Shown: piece by piece, positions 1 to 13,700 of the stretch
How positions within the stretch are numbered: position 1 is the first letter of the stretch
Layout of the letters: every line of letters begins with the position of its first letter
Origin: Tubulanus polymorphus
Lineage: Eukaryota; Nemertea; Palaeonemertea; Tubulaniformes; Tubulanidae
Assembly (NCBI RefSeq): GCF_964204645.1
Contig: NC_134031.1
Span: forward strand, 16,241,307-16,305,306
DNA: 64,000 bases
Direction of reading: 5' to 3'
The notes under the pieces: model-generated
What the model was told of the DNA's origin: nothing
The model's input: the letters and a program-made list of their open reading frames with translations, nothing else
The model's database searches: none
Program-made: the position numbers and the translations under genes

Positions 1-48
1 TCTTTTTTTACATGACCCGAATCAGCCACCATATATAGAGGATCATAC

Positions 49-2951
49 CTTGATTGAGATAAATTCCGAAACTTTGGACGAAACTGTTCCCGAAATTGTC
101 AAGGGCGACATTCGTTTCATGACGATCGTCGCGAAATCGGGCGTAAAACGGCGAAATCTTCACTAAACCCCACTGAATGAGAGCCGCCATCAACACAGCT
201 ACTAGAATACATAACCAAACACTTGATTGGAACGGATCTATGAAATACAGCGATTCTTTGTAATTATTATCCCTCGGACTTGACAGAACGATCACTGATT
301 TCTCTTCGTAATAATCGCCGGCAAAATCTACGACTCGACTCCGTTCGGCTGTCACTGACAGGCTACACGCCGACAGATCAACTTCCTGTTATCAGAAAAA
401 AAAAGAAATACTGAATAGGATTTTATCTAGTACGAAGTGTGGTGATTTAGAAAGAAATTGGTTAAATCTAGGATATAGTGAACCCGTACATTCTGCGCCA
501 CCATACCCACTAAACCTGACCAGTTTCCGTCCGAGTTCGGTGCACCAAATTTCTTATCACGTGGTTCTACAACTTCGTAGCTACAACAAACGAATATCAA
601 ATGTAATTTTGTTCAGATTGTTAACAAATTCGAACATTACAAAATGGCTTGACTATCAGCATACGTAAAGTTCAATAGTCTCGCGAGCTCGTTGATGATT
701 TCAAAAGTTAGTCCATCCCAAACGACAGTTCCGTTTTGTATGCGTTTCCTTTGGAAAAACGAGTACTAAAAACAAATTTCGACAAAAATTGTAGAAGAAT
801 TCAAGGCAATCGCTATAAAACTGCTCAACGTCTTGGATTCTAAATGACTTTCTGACCTCTAAAGATCCGATACGGAATTTCTTGCCGTGAAACCCGTTGT
901 CGATGTTTGGATATGTGTCTTGGAAAAACGTCAGTGAACGATCGCGCGTCCAGTTGGCCACGCTGCTCCATTGGTTTTCGTGACCACTGTAACTAATGAC
1001 TGTATACTGAGTTTCATTTCCCCAGACATCGATAGGTTTAATGATTTTCTGAAAACAACATTCGAACGGCACGGTTATCTTGTGAAGTTGTGTGGGCGAA
1101 TGGTTAAAGCAAAGATCGCGGGTCCGATCTCTAAACATCACAGCTTTTCTTTTCTCATTCGGATGTTATATTTTACTCGTGAAGGAGATTAAAAAATATC
1201 ATACATTGGAGCTATAAGAATATACATACCGTACATGATCATCCTCGATACTACTAAAAAAAACATGATTTCTTACTTGGAGCATATCCTTGAAATCCAT
1301 GCGAGATTTCGCAGTGATCGGGGAGTTACACAATTTCACGTTAGCATCTGACGTTCCATTTTCGAATTTAACGAGGTAATACGCAAAAAGCAACGAGTTG
1401 ACTACTGCCTGGAAAAGTCGTGATATTTCATCGAATATAGAAAACGATTTTCATTATGGATATTCGATTATAGAATTAATCTGACCTGTATTTGATCACC
1501 GTTGTTTACGAGATTACGTCTTTTTAGTATGGTTATCACATTGTCAGTAGGCGTCAAAACTTTAGAAAGAGCAGTGACGTCTAAACGTTCGTTGTATACA
1601 AGCCATATCAGGTCGCTGAAACCATCCGAGACCGAAGACTGAGGATACAGAAATCGATTCATGTAAGGACTTTGCTCTGAAAAACTGGTACTCCCGTAGT
1701 CGAAGAAGTCGCACAATTCGAATTTTATATGATATCATTTATGAAATTCGAATTGTGGGACTTCTTCGATTATCTACAGTGTACACGGATTAGAGTGTTT
1801 TATTTGACTACTAATAAAATTATCGTGCGTTTGCTACCGCTTTTCAATCTTAATATATATAATTCAAATGGTCATAAAACAAAATAGACTTCGATACCTG
1901 TAGTTTGAATAACTTGATAATATTCGGTGTGTCACCGAGGACGAGGAATGGTATTTCAACTCGACTAAAGCGCCGTTTCGTAGATATTTTCTTCAACTGA
2001 TACACGATCTCGGGCTCATTTCCTAGCTGAATGATCGACAGTTTTATCTCCAAGCGTCTCAAAGACATAATCGTTTCGGCATAGACTTCTAGAAATACCT
2101 CGAAATATGTCATATACTTTCATAAAGCTGTTCGTTGTTTATGTTTTGCATTTCTCATACTGTACCTGATACGCCGTCGTGAAATACAATTAGGGCTTTC
2201 CATTTTTGGCTTTTAATGAAATCCATCAACACGACTTGGGCGTGAACGATTGGGTTATGTATCTGGATAGCGTCCTCTAGTGGTGGGTGTCGGCGGATAC
2301 ACGGCTCTGAAAGCACGGATACGTGAAGAAGCGGGAGCCCGTGGGTGACGGGCAGTACTCGTCGCAATTCCGAGCAGCCGACGTGTGATATGAGGACAAA
2401 AACTCCATTTCGCGTCAAACTGCAAACTAAAATGGTAGAATATTCTTTTTCAGAAATAAAATTTTTTTTTTCTATATTAGAAAAATAGAAATTGAGTTGA
2501 CTTATTGGAATCTCAAGAATTTAGCGGGCTTACGATTGTGAAAGAGGGCTAAACTGCCATTATCGAGAGTGACTTCTTCCAGGTGTAGCTTAATATCAAT
2601 CGTCGAAATAGATCTGATGAAAGCCTGCTGAATACTCTGAGGCGGAATTCGTATACATTCGAGGAATTTGTCCGACGAATTTGTATCAATATTTCGACCC
2701 ATCTCTAAAAGATTCGTAATAAACTACACGTACTTCCACTGAACATGAAAGCGGTTCTGAATTGACTGAAAATTGATAGTGATTTCGATTGATAGTGATT
2801 ACCAAAACTTACCCAATGTCGCCAGTTTCAGACGCAGTTGCTTCAATGGGGGTAACGTTTCTTCTTCTGCTACAATTAACCCAGAAAATATAACCAGAGA
2901 ACAGAAAATGATACCCGATCGCATTGTCTTTCTACTGGAAAATTCACTCAT
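49..2951 (-). CDS. Ionotropic glutamate receptor, 5' part (runs off left edge)
   Basis: Ligand-gated cation channel subunit of the plasma membrane. Coding exons, 5' to 3' on the minus strand: 2813-2951, 2534-2704, 2161-2426, 1898-2116, 1486-1674, 1277-1408, 857-1048, 665-765, 490-580, 49-385; all phases agree and about 612 residues are visible. The start MSEFSSRKT is followed by a hydrophobic signal peptide ending near GLIVA. Residues to about 430 form an amino-terminal domain. GKKFRIGSLE opens the ligand-binding domain, GNWSGLVGMVAQ is the usual G-W-G-V motif, and LSVTAERSRVVDF carries the Arg (about 515) that binds the ligand carboxylate. PFQSSVWLCILVAVL is membrane helix M1 and NSFVQSFGIYLNQG the pore loop. 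M3, the second lobe and M4 lie outside the window. Subfamily (kainate/AMPA-like, delta-like or IR25a-like) cannot be decided. The 2161 donor and 2116 acceptor are the least certain splice sites. Confidence 0.92.
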
Positions 2952-3602
2952 TTCGGTAATAATCCATAATTTACCACGGTGCGGGTATAATGTATGTAAA
3001 CCATACAAGTCTATCCGTCCAGATGGGTGTCTGAAGCTCTGAATGATTAACTGTGTTACTGTCAGGTGTAATTATTAATTGACGTGGTTGACCACCTCGT
3101 GTTCAAAAACCAATAAATTACCCGCTGATTTTGCGATGAAATAAAACACTATCATCGATGAAGCCCAGGTCGCGGTGGCTGAACACATCTATAGTTCACC
3201 TATTCAGCCGCGCGCTTAAATGCCAGCATGTATCATCAGAAATTGCAGCACCTGGCTCCAGGTCGAAGTCATGTCAGATCAAAATGGATATCAGAACGAT
3301 TTCGATTCGTTAGATAAGTTTTATCACCAAAATGAAAGTTGAGTCGTCTGGCATCATCTTTCGACGGGCGCAATATGTTTCGTCGGGATGTACGAGCAGT
3401 CCACCTGGTGACAGTTCACAATGAGCGCCCAGTATGGCATTAATACCTTTCGACAGGTGCCCTTGATTTTTTCAGGATTTACAATTTTCACGTTGAAGAT
3501 TACTGGGGTTTTTAAATGAGCATTAAATATTTCAATATTTGAAGGCAAAATGATCATCAGCTGTAATCCTACAGACATCATCTGCCGCCCAACAAAATCC
3601 TA

Positions 3603-3859
3603 CAGGGGCGGATCTAGCTTTTTCGTATAAGGGGGTGCGCACTACTTATTTGGGTCACTACTTACATATGTACATATGCTGGGCAGGGTCTGGGTATACT
3701 CCCTCAGAAAATCATGAAAAATTAGATGCATTCTAATTCTGTGCGATTTCCTGGTTGAAATTAGTAATGAAATATGTTCACAATTTCACCATTTTCTAAA
3801 CAAAAAGTCTTGGGTATAACATTCCAAGGTCACTCTGCCCCTGGATCCGCCCGCCACTG
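3603..3859. mobile_element. MITE with CAGGGGCGGATC-type terminal inverted repeats
   Basis: The left end CAGGGGCGGATCTAG is matched by the inverse at the right end, CTGGATCCGCCCGCCACTG. The inner 220 bases have no coding capacity. Ends of this type are common in hAT-like non-autonomous elements; that assignment is from memory and not tested. Confidence 0.55.
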
Positions 3860-5282
3860 TCCTCGCGGTACGTCAGCAGCTCCTCTGCGGAAGAATCGGT
3901 CTCTATCGAACGGAGAAAAGCACCGTTGCAAATAATCAATCAAAACAGAAGACGTTCTTGTTTGCTTGCATGAAAAAATTGCCGAAGCTTTATACAGCAA
4001 CTAAATTCTACATACCAGAGATTTGCACGAATAACGTGGCAAACATTTATACATTATTTACAATATTTATTTGATGTTGTTGCGTGATCAATGCTGTTAC
4101 CGAAAAACGAGTCGAGATATTTGAGTTTCTTTTTTCTATGGAGGCATCTTGAAATATAAATATTCAATAAATACTATAAGCAACTTTACATCAAATATCT
4201 ATAGACAACCGATAAGAATATATCCGTTTGAATTTGACACAGCGTTAAATAATTGAACAATTAAATCGACGAAAAATATATAAGTTCTCATCTATACCCC
4301 ACAGAGGTGTTTAAATCTATGGAAAAACGTCGGATAAAGCACGCGTCAGTCACCATTTACACTTGAGACAAAATAGGCACATGGCAAGGTAATATTTCCC
4401 CGTGAAAAACGTTTTCGATGTGTTTTGTCACGCCGTGCGTGTTGGAGGCAAAGCACAAAACACGGAACAGAAACACGTTTTTCACGAAACAAGCACCTGC
4501 TCGATTTGCGAAAAATGTTTTGTAACGTCGAAAACGTTTTTCGTCCCGTGTGCAGTGGATGTTTTGTGGTGTTTTGCAAAACATCCACGTCCGAAGTGTT
4601 GCATACTCTGTTTTTTATCAATTTAGGCCAGATTCAAACCAATTCTGTTCGAAAATCGAACAGCTGAATTTTGAGAATCGAGAACATTGAAAAAGATCCT
4701 CAAAAAAACGTTAAAATCAGGCCTAACGCGACAACACATCAATGTGGGCTATACATCAATATTTTTTCGAAAATTTGAAGAAATTGTTCTTTCTTCGCTT
4801 GTAAAGTACATAAGAATACCAAATATTACAAATATTACGAATTTCATAACGAAACCTGGAAGACAAAATATTACGTAATCATTTCATTCTCGATGGCTGG
4901 TTTATTTTCTTTACCAGCAGCACACAGGGAGAAAAAAAAACAACGCAGTCCGAAAGATCAACAGAACTCAACAAGACTTAACAATAATTGTAATGATCTG
5001 GATAAAAATTCTACGGCGTGTTCGTTCAAACACCCGAGCGGTATACTTAAAATATTCCTTCCGTAAAACTGTGTTGAGATTTGCTTGCTTTAGTGCTGGG
5101 ACGGTCTCACAAAAAGGTTTGACGCATTATGGTCATCTAAATTTAGTCGCTATAATGTAACCTAACTGACGCTAATTTCCTTTCAGTGGAACTCCTCTAC
5201 CCTAAGCATAAATCTTACGTCCTAAGCTGTTTCTGTACATGAAATTTGGATTTGCATCCACTTTCTTCTCACAACCGGAGCT

Positions 5283-5405
5283 AGTTGCTCATAAGTTCGT
5301 TAAAGATAACCAATGGATAGATATCGAAGTGGCGATGATCAAATTTTAAATCAAATGTCACCATCGTATCTATCCAGTGGTCAACTTCAACTAACTTTTG
5401 AGTAC
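5283..5405. mobile_element. Foldback MITE, AGTTGCTCAAAAGTT family (diverged copy)
   Basis: Left arm AGTTGCTCATAAGTTCG and right arm CTAACTTTTGAGTAC are inverse, and the arm GATAACCAATGGATAGATA pairs with the inner right arm. It is a diverged relative of the better copies at 14806-14932 and 16835-16963. Confidence 0.6.
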
Positions 5406-7767
5406 ATGTAATTGATGCCAGGATTGTGGTAGACAGCAGTTTAATTGATAACAACTACACTTCGAGTACAAATGGCTTGTTAAATTGAGGCCATCCTGCC
5501 GGTATTTCTGCCCTAACTAATTAATGGCCACTCCGTCTGCGACCACTCTAGTCAATTAGGCTCCTCTTCCAGTCGGTCAGCTGCCTGCGGCCAGCTGCTC
5601 AATAATGGTTATAGATAACTGGCAGGGGTTGGCGCAGGATAACAATGTAAGCCTAACTGTAGTTAGTGGCTAATCCGTGGTTAAGCTGACAAAATCGTGG
5701 TTACCTAACAGCGTTTTCCAACGCCCACCCCTGATAAATATGATAGAAAAGATGAACTTTTAAATTTTGTCTAACCAACTGCCCACTGATTTTTAGAGAA
5801 GGCCTCGCATAAATGGACGATGCAACGAATCAAATGACATATGTATGTAAAAATAGCTCTTAACGCTTTTAACTCTTTGACTCGTTACAAAAGACTACGT
5901 TCAAATCGCTACAAATATTCACTGGTACCCATCGAGACCTGGAACCAATCTAACTAAATTCCTGTTTTCTAACACCAGACGGCCTTACCTATCTACCTAA
6001 CCTACGCACGCACATGAAATACAGAACCGAATATGGTTTTCATAATCACCGTCACAAAAATAGAATTGTAAAATATTTTCAACAACGAATTTTGCACGTA
6101 GCCTAACAAAAACCAAGCAGCCTATTCTCCCGCTAAAAATATCAACATCTTTTCAGATGATTGTCTTTACTTGCCGCGTATATGTGACTAGTTTTCTGAG
6201 CATTCAGTTTCTATCAATTCCGACCAAAAATTTAACGAATCAAAAAATCTGACCCACTTTCTCATCGGCAGACTATCAATTTCGAGGTAAAAATTTAGCA
6301 TTCGAATTCGCAAGTTTAGTTTCAAATTTCATTCGAGAATTAATTGACTCATATCATCAGGTTTCAGGCATTTCGCGAATGAATAATTTATTCACGTCGA
6401 AATAGATAATGAAACGTCTGCCGTTTTGTCACGGGTTCATCGAGAACTCTCGAAATTTCACCAGTCGAAACAAATATTTCGCAATGATACAATTTGTTAA
6501 CATCCGATTACAATAAATAAGGCTAAAATTTGCATAAAACGCTCGGGCGAACTCGAAGCGAGCAGATATTAAATAACAATTCATAAAACACATCAATCAC
6601 TTCTAATTAACACAATAGTGTTTTTTTTTCTATTTATTCCCTGTACAATTCTGATTCATGTTTATTCGTTTTTCTTTTTTTACAATAAGACCTGGTCTCG
6701 TTACCATCCTATAATAACTGTACACATAAAATATACAATCATTACAATTCGTAAAACAATATCGCCGCAAAGTTAGTAAGCCATTTCCGATTACTTATCA
6801 TATACCGATCACAAATGTTACGCAGTTTCATGAGTAGAATTCTTGCCGATCTTTGATAAAGAATTTGAAGAAATCCTGAATACGAAACTAATGCTTAACA
6901 TTCGAATCCTTAACTAGTTCGAAACTAACGCTTAACATAGGTAAAGCAATCGTTGGATATGTCCTTTTCTCACACGCGTTTAAAATCCGTTCCCAGAACG
7001 AAGTTATAGATAAATTGCCATGACGACAACTTATATAGTTTTCACGGTGCGTCTGCTGTACTGTACGTAAAACTGATGATACATTATTAAGTCATTATTG
7101 CACAGATAGATCGAGTTCATTTACTTTAAACAAACAACCAAAATTACTGACAAACACAATTCGAGAGTTTTTTTACATAATCCGTAGTTGTCCACGTTCA
7201 AATTATGCTTTCATCAAAATTGTCATGGTCGCGCAATTCAACAAACGGCTCCTATACGATACGCTTTTCAAATGATTTTAGAGACGAGCTTCATAAAACC
7301 GCATCATTTTCATATCCTCGTCGATTTCGAGCACTTTCATGAATTCGTTACGTTTCCACACGCCAGTCGACACGCGTTCCGAATATTAAAACGTTTAAAT
7401 GTAGCTCCGAAAACCGCTGCGGATACTAACCGGCATACGAACATCGAATAAAAGTTACATAGAGATCGTGTTCACGGCCATCTAAAGCGCCTAAATCAAG
7501 AAATGTTCGAAATAGCCGAATTCCGAAAAGTCGAAAGCACAAAAATTCCACACGAGCTGTATAGTTATTCAATCGAGTTAAGATCAGGAATTGTTTTCAG
7601 GCGAAATAGATGTCTGTGGATGTGCGCTCAAAGCTGATAAAATTATGCGGCGCAGATGGATTTTATAAAAAAAACAACGGCGAATCCGTTCTCGCTCTCT
7701 AGCAGTCGTCGATTAGGAGTCCAGAAGCCAGAAGTTGAAAGACTATAATATTGCACATGTGCGCCGT

Positions 7768-10700
7768 TCAATCAAAAGACATCAAGTTCATCGGAACCTG
7801 CAAATATAAATTACAAGAATTTTACGACAGTTACAAAACCCGACTGTAGAATAGCACCAGGGGCCGGTTGCATAGTCATGGCTGTAGTGGCCTTAAATCT
7901 TAATACTGGTCTTAAGTTTTTAGATTGGCTACAGGACTATGTTGGTCTTAAACTGGTTTTAAGTCTAAGCCATGACTAGTGCAAACGGCCCCAGGCGCCA
8001 GTTGCACAGACGTTGTTTAAGTCCAAAAATGGTCTTAAACCTTTAAACTGGTCTTAAGTTGTTAGAGCGGCTATAGAACTAAGTTGGTCTTTGACTGGTC
8101 TTAAGTCAAAGCCATGACTTTGCAACTTGGTCATGGCTTAGAGTTAGACCAGACTAAAACCATCTCAGTTCTATAGCAAATCTAACAACTTAAGACCAGT
8201 CTTAGGATTTAAGACCATTTGTGGGACTTAAGTCTCGACTATAGAACTGGTCCCAGGTTATGTAAGTCTCCGATGCGCTTACCGATTTCAAATGTATACG
8301 AGTTGCTTCGTTTAGATGTCGACACCATTCTAAAGCTTTAGCTTGCGTTCCAGCACGAAACTTGTACACATTGCCTTAAAACATACAATACAACGTACAG
8401 TACATATTATTAGATACTCTATACATATTTTACAAACAGGAAAGAAATGAATTTGAGGAGATTCAGAGAGGAGCCGGGTGTAGAATGAATAACGAGACGA
8501 GTAGTACTATATCGGTTAACTAGTTTATTTGACGCATGAGCTTTCGCTACTAAAGTATAGTAGCTTCATCAGGTGAATGAAGCCCGACTATACATTGGTA
8601 GCGAAACCTCATGCGTCAAATAAAATAGTTAACCTACAAAGTACTACTCGTCTCCTTATTTCTTCTTTTTTTGGCAATTTTGATTATTCGTATGGATGAC
8701 AAAGACTTGGTATGAATTCAAATTGCTAAGTCATAGAAGACTACTGATGAGGATTAAGATCTCAGATGTAAACAATTAGTGGATGAGTGATGTGAAGCCA
8801 TTTAATCGACGTGCATTTGAGAGATATTCAGCTCCCATACCTAAACCCCTCCGTGGTATCAATTGACTCTCCTAGCTTATAAGTGATTGCTCAAGACATT
8901 TATTTCTGTTTGAGTCATCACCTGTTTCTGGATAGCGCCTCTGATAATATTTCTATTATTCATAAGGCGCTATATAATAACGAATTCATAATCCTATGCT
9001 ATCCTAGATGTTAGCTTACCCTTGACAGGATCTGTTAGTTGAAAGGTATCAGGCTGAGCAGGTGTATCCATCATGACTACCATCCAACCACTTATAGAGT
9101 GCATTTTACTGGGATTGACTTTAAACTGAAAATATTAAAAACATAAAAGCCATAGATGTAAAACATCAGCACAATATCCTAGGGACCATCCATTTAGTAC
9201 GTACGCATGATAGGGGGTCTGTGAAAATGCATACAAATATGTACAGGGGAAGGATGGGGTACATGGCTATGCTTACGGTATGCACCTAATAATCGTTTTT
9301 TCACTCTATTGACCATTCATTCTGCATTCAAATTAAAATGAAGTGAGATTTAAGGATTTTATGATATCTATCGGCTGCTATATTCTCTATTGAATTGATT
9401 GCGACATCGATGATGATTTTATTTGCACTAGAATTAATACCGGTGCCATAGACGCCACCTATTTGCTGAAAATAACACTAAAGACATCTAACATATCGTT
9501 CTTCCATACGAACTGGGGGGGGCTTGGTAGGGGGGTTGTGAAGTGAAATGTACAGCCGTGTACAAGGGGAGAGGAGGTCAAAAGGATTTCTGTGTAAGTA
9601 CAAAATGAATGATCCCCTACAATATTAATCATATATACTTAGACAGGGAAACAATACATTTACAAATGTTAGTATGATGCCATAGATATAATTGTTAGGC
9701 AGATTATTTGAGAGAGGCTGAAGCAGCATTTCAAGTCTTAGAATCTTTAAAACGTTAAGACCGATTCTAATTTCACCCTGAAAAACCTCCGGTAGACGAA
9801 TGATGCGTAGAGAATTTCGGTTAGAATATTAAAGATTCGCGGCTCGGGGTCAATTAATGATCTTAACATCGATTTCATATCGGGAAAGCGAATCAACCGC
9901 AATCACTGAACACTGATAGACAGAACCTCTACAGCCCCAGCTACGAACACTAACTGTAACGGGACAACACCGGGTCCCGCGGAGAGTAACCGTGATTGAT
10001 TATTGGGATTAAAAGGATCATGCACATATAGGACATGACGCAGCCTATGGTATATGAATTCTCACATGGGACTTTTTTTCAATTACTTCGAGTACGGATC
10101 CACCTCCACACCAAACCAATTTTTTTGTGTTTCATCCGTCGAAACTTCCGATGTAATTATTTGCAAAAAGTTAGTTTGCTTCATTTCTCCCGTCATTTGA
10201 TTCGATCACAATTTTCACGTCTTATAAAAAAATATTTCTGCAAAATCATTTTCTGCAAATTTTCTGAATCTTCTGAGACTCTACGTCGAAAAAATACTCA
10301 AATGATAGAAACGATTTCGTTTTTCAAATTTTTTCCCCGGTTCCCTTTTGTTATTTTCTAGGAAAATCCGTACTCCGAGTAACTCGTAAAAAAAGGCCTC
10401 GCAGAGATTCAAACCTGAGTCGGGATCAGGACCGCCGCGGGAACGGTTCAGGAGGTGTCATTCAACGGCTGGTTCAAACGATACAGGTTTGAATCTCTAC
10501 TAAGAAAGATGCTATACGTATAGTGCGATGATATTTCGGCCGACATGCCCGTATAATAATGATCGTTCAAATAGTTTTCAAAAGAGATAAGACAAAGAGA
10601 TAGGAGAGACATATTGTGTGGATCTGGTCTAACAAAAACGTGTATCTGCTATGAAATCATTCTGTGAAACGGAAAGTGAACTTTACAGTCATCATTCGCG

Positions 10701-13700
10701 CGGACACAACCTTGCAATGATGATGATGATTATGACGATGATGACGATGAATGTCGCCTCAATCTTTCAAGCCGCGGTAAATCATTTTCCGCGAAAGAGA
10801 TTTTTAGCCAGGATGGACAGATGCTAGTCGATACATCGACAATATAGTAGGTATCATGATATCATATTACGACGATGCGATCATATCATATCTAATTTTG
10901 ACGTAGTGATTTTTTCGTTATTAGAGTTGACAGAGACGGTGTACTTACACGTGGGCTATACTCCAATAGAGAATCATCCTATTCCAATAACAACAAGAAA
11001 TGAGTTTATGAGAAAAACTGCCTCTAAATTCAAAGTCTCGAAACCAAATTTTCATTAATCTAGATCGTACTGCTGTTAGTGAAACTGACTTCAAATGGGA
11101 CAGGAATATACGATATGCAGACTTCGTTTACGTAGCCCGGAGAAGCAGCCCGTGACCAGAGTTTCATGACCAGAGTTCATAGTCGTCAGGCTGAAGTCAA
11201 GACTTATCAGTACCTTAAATGGGCAGTTCAAATTAATACTTTTTCCTATTTGAGCGAGCGGTGTAGACGGGTGGTTAGATCGTTTGGCTCTGGGAAGCCA
11301 GGTCGTGGGTTCGAACCCCGTATATTACCGTAGTGTCCTCGGGCAAGACACTTATCCTCATTGCCTCTCTCCACCCAGGAGTAAATGGGTACCTGGCCTG
11401 ATAGATGACTCCCGAGCGCCTAGCAGCTGTTGGATGTTACTCCTCCACAAGGGAGATGACTGATACATGGAATAGAGTTATGAGGCTGGGGTAATAACAC
11501 AAATTTGGAGCGCATTTGAACTAGACTCCGTTTAGGATACCTGCGCTATCCATTATTATCATCATTATCAAATGCGCAAGTAAACAACAACTCTGACGAT
11601 ATGGAGGACTCGCTATGAACCCCGACCATTGCACAACTGGGTCAAGACTCCGTCGTACCATTTCACATCTACTTACGTCCGATCGCTCGATGCCGCGAAA
11701 ACTCTTCGCCGGGTAATAAAGCAACGACGCGCCCCACAGCGCCATCCAGTAGCGGGTCCACGAACACACCGTCGGCTTCTTGCCTTCTTTCAGCAGGCTT
11801 TTGCGTTTCAAACAGCCCTGACACGTAAACGACGCCGAGTAGAATTCGCGTTGTATCGAATCATTCGGCATGTACTCGAAACTGAAAATCAAAAATGAAA
11901 GTTGTTTTTTATTTAGATTAATACGTTCGTTTAGAGAAGCACGGATCAAAGTGGATCAATTGAATTAGGTGCGAATAAGTGAAAATACAGTAGACTCGGT
12001 TTGCATTCGGATTTCGCGGGAACCGTGAATTCTCTCAGACCCGCTGCCTCAGATGAAGCAACACGAATGACTTCTTTCTGACATACCGAAATTCCGGTGC
12101 AGACGGATCCAGGATTAGCCGATAACGCAATGAATTGGAGTTAGAAAATTTATAACATTTTTCCCGGGGACAATCACCTCCGTGGTAAACAGAGTCTACT
12201 CAAGTTAAGGGTGTCATCCCAGTTCAAAATATTTTTCTGATCGTTCTAAATTTTGAATCCGTCGTATCAATAGACAGTTATACTAAATCTACGATGGGCT
12301 TATGGAATGACTCGCACGGCCACAAAAAACGTGAAAGACTATGTACAACTGAAATTGATCGCAAAGTTTACGGTGTATAAATGAAAAAAATACATATACA
12401 CTGTTGCTGACATAATCAAACTGACAATTTATCTATTCTATTCTATACATGTATAGAACGTTGAAAAATTCAGCAAGAATAAAGTTCTATTTCATCGTTT
12501 TATCTCCCGCTAGAATCTACAGAAAGTTTGAAAATATTAAGGGAAATAACAAAATGAGTTTCATAAACGAATAAACGTCTCATCTTTGTTCGAAATTTAA
12601 AGAATGAATTAAAATTTTCATCTGAAACTGCGACCACCATCCACGAAGCATGCGTTAAATAAATCGGAAAAAAAATGAAGAATCATAATATTGCGGGATT
12701 TAGCAACAAGATAGCGCAGCTTACACGCACACCAGGGCGGGCACCTACGCTAGGAACGCTTAATATCGAAACCAAAAGGCTTAGGCGCGACAACTATCTG
12801 CGCGAAACTGCTCGATCTGATACGAATGACTTTGGATACAACAGTAAAGGTTACGCAATAACATCGTATTCGGTAATGGCGGGAAGAACGAAGAACTTTC
12901 GAATAATCATTAGTGATTTCAATAAATTGTGTTTCGATTTTCATCATCAAAGTTAACGATTAGAGATTTGTGCAGCCATAGAATACAAGACGGCTTCATT
13001 TAGAAATGGATAGAATTTGCAAGAAAACAAAAACAGTAAAATCGCAGTGTGTGTCTACAATTTTCAGTTAATAAAAACCGGTGACTGAGATTACGTAGAG
13101 TGTCCACACACAAAATTGGGTGTTTTTTTCCATATTACAGAAAATTTAAAAAAGTTGAAAGCAGTTAAAAAATTGCCAAAATCTTTCCTCGTTATTCGTG
13201 AAGTCTAAGTATCGATAACAAATAATTTACTAAATCGTAGATTTGTGACGATTCATTTCATTATTTGTTATCCGTGTGTATGAAAACTGTTCACTCCCGA
13301 GAACACTCCGAATAAACCACTTTCTTCGATAAGCGCGAAAAAGAAATCACTCTTAAAAGTAAAATCTCTTGATTTTCTTGCGAAGAACGTTATTACGTTT
13401 CGTTATTCGAATTTCTTTTAAACGTAAGCGACGTTCGAATTTCGTGGAAGATGAAAATGAAACCCTTAGTCATCAGGAAATCATAGTCGTAGCTACTGCG
13501 CGACTATTCTAGAACGAACAACTATTGAATTCGTTTTCGAAAGAATTCTAAGCGAAAAATTTAAAGAATAAAATCTAAGGCACTACTGCAGCGAGACAAG
13601 TTTTTCGCAGGCCTCGAAATGAATAATCTGATAAAATGAAGACATTGATTACAAAATTTGAACCGGGAACCAAACGCAAAATATATATAAACGTCAACAT

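Larger units (their letters stand above)
2952..7767. other. Intergenic region between glutamate receptor and RalGPS 3' end
   Basis: About 4.8 kb with no exon I can support. It should hold the promoter and 5' UTR of the glutamate receptor on the right of its start codon, and the 3' UTR of RalGPS on the left of its stop codon. The nearest plausible minus-strand AATAAA for RalGPS is near 6632-6637, giving a 3' UTR of about 1.1 kb. Two foldback elements are listed separately. Overlapping short reading frames at 4346-4667 occur on both strands within an imperfect inverted repeat and show no family resemblance. Confidence 0.6.

Noticed and set aside
1049-1276. Extra small exon of the glutamate receptor between the 1277-1408 and 857-1048 exons
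   Set aside because: All candidate segments with an AG acceptor contain a stop in the needed frame, and the flanking exons already join in phase.
4346-4667. Four overlapping reading frames on both strands, up to 91 codons
   Set aside because: They overlap in an imperfect inverted repeat, show Cys/Phe-rich low-complexity translations, and have no splice partner or family motif.
10035-10361. 108-codon plus-strand frame
   Set aside because: Very Phe/Lys/Ser-rich translation of AT-rich intron DNA, inside RalGPS on the opposite strand; no domain seen.
11258-11335. tRNA gene
   Set aside because: A and B boxes are present, but no acceptor stem pairs, and the sequence continues into a SINE body.
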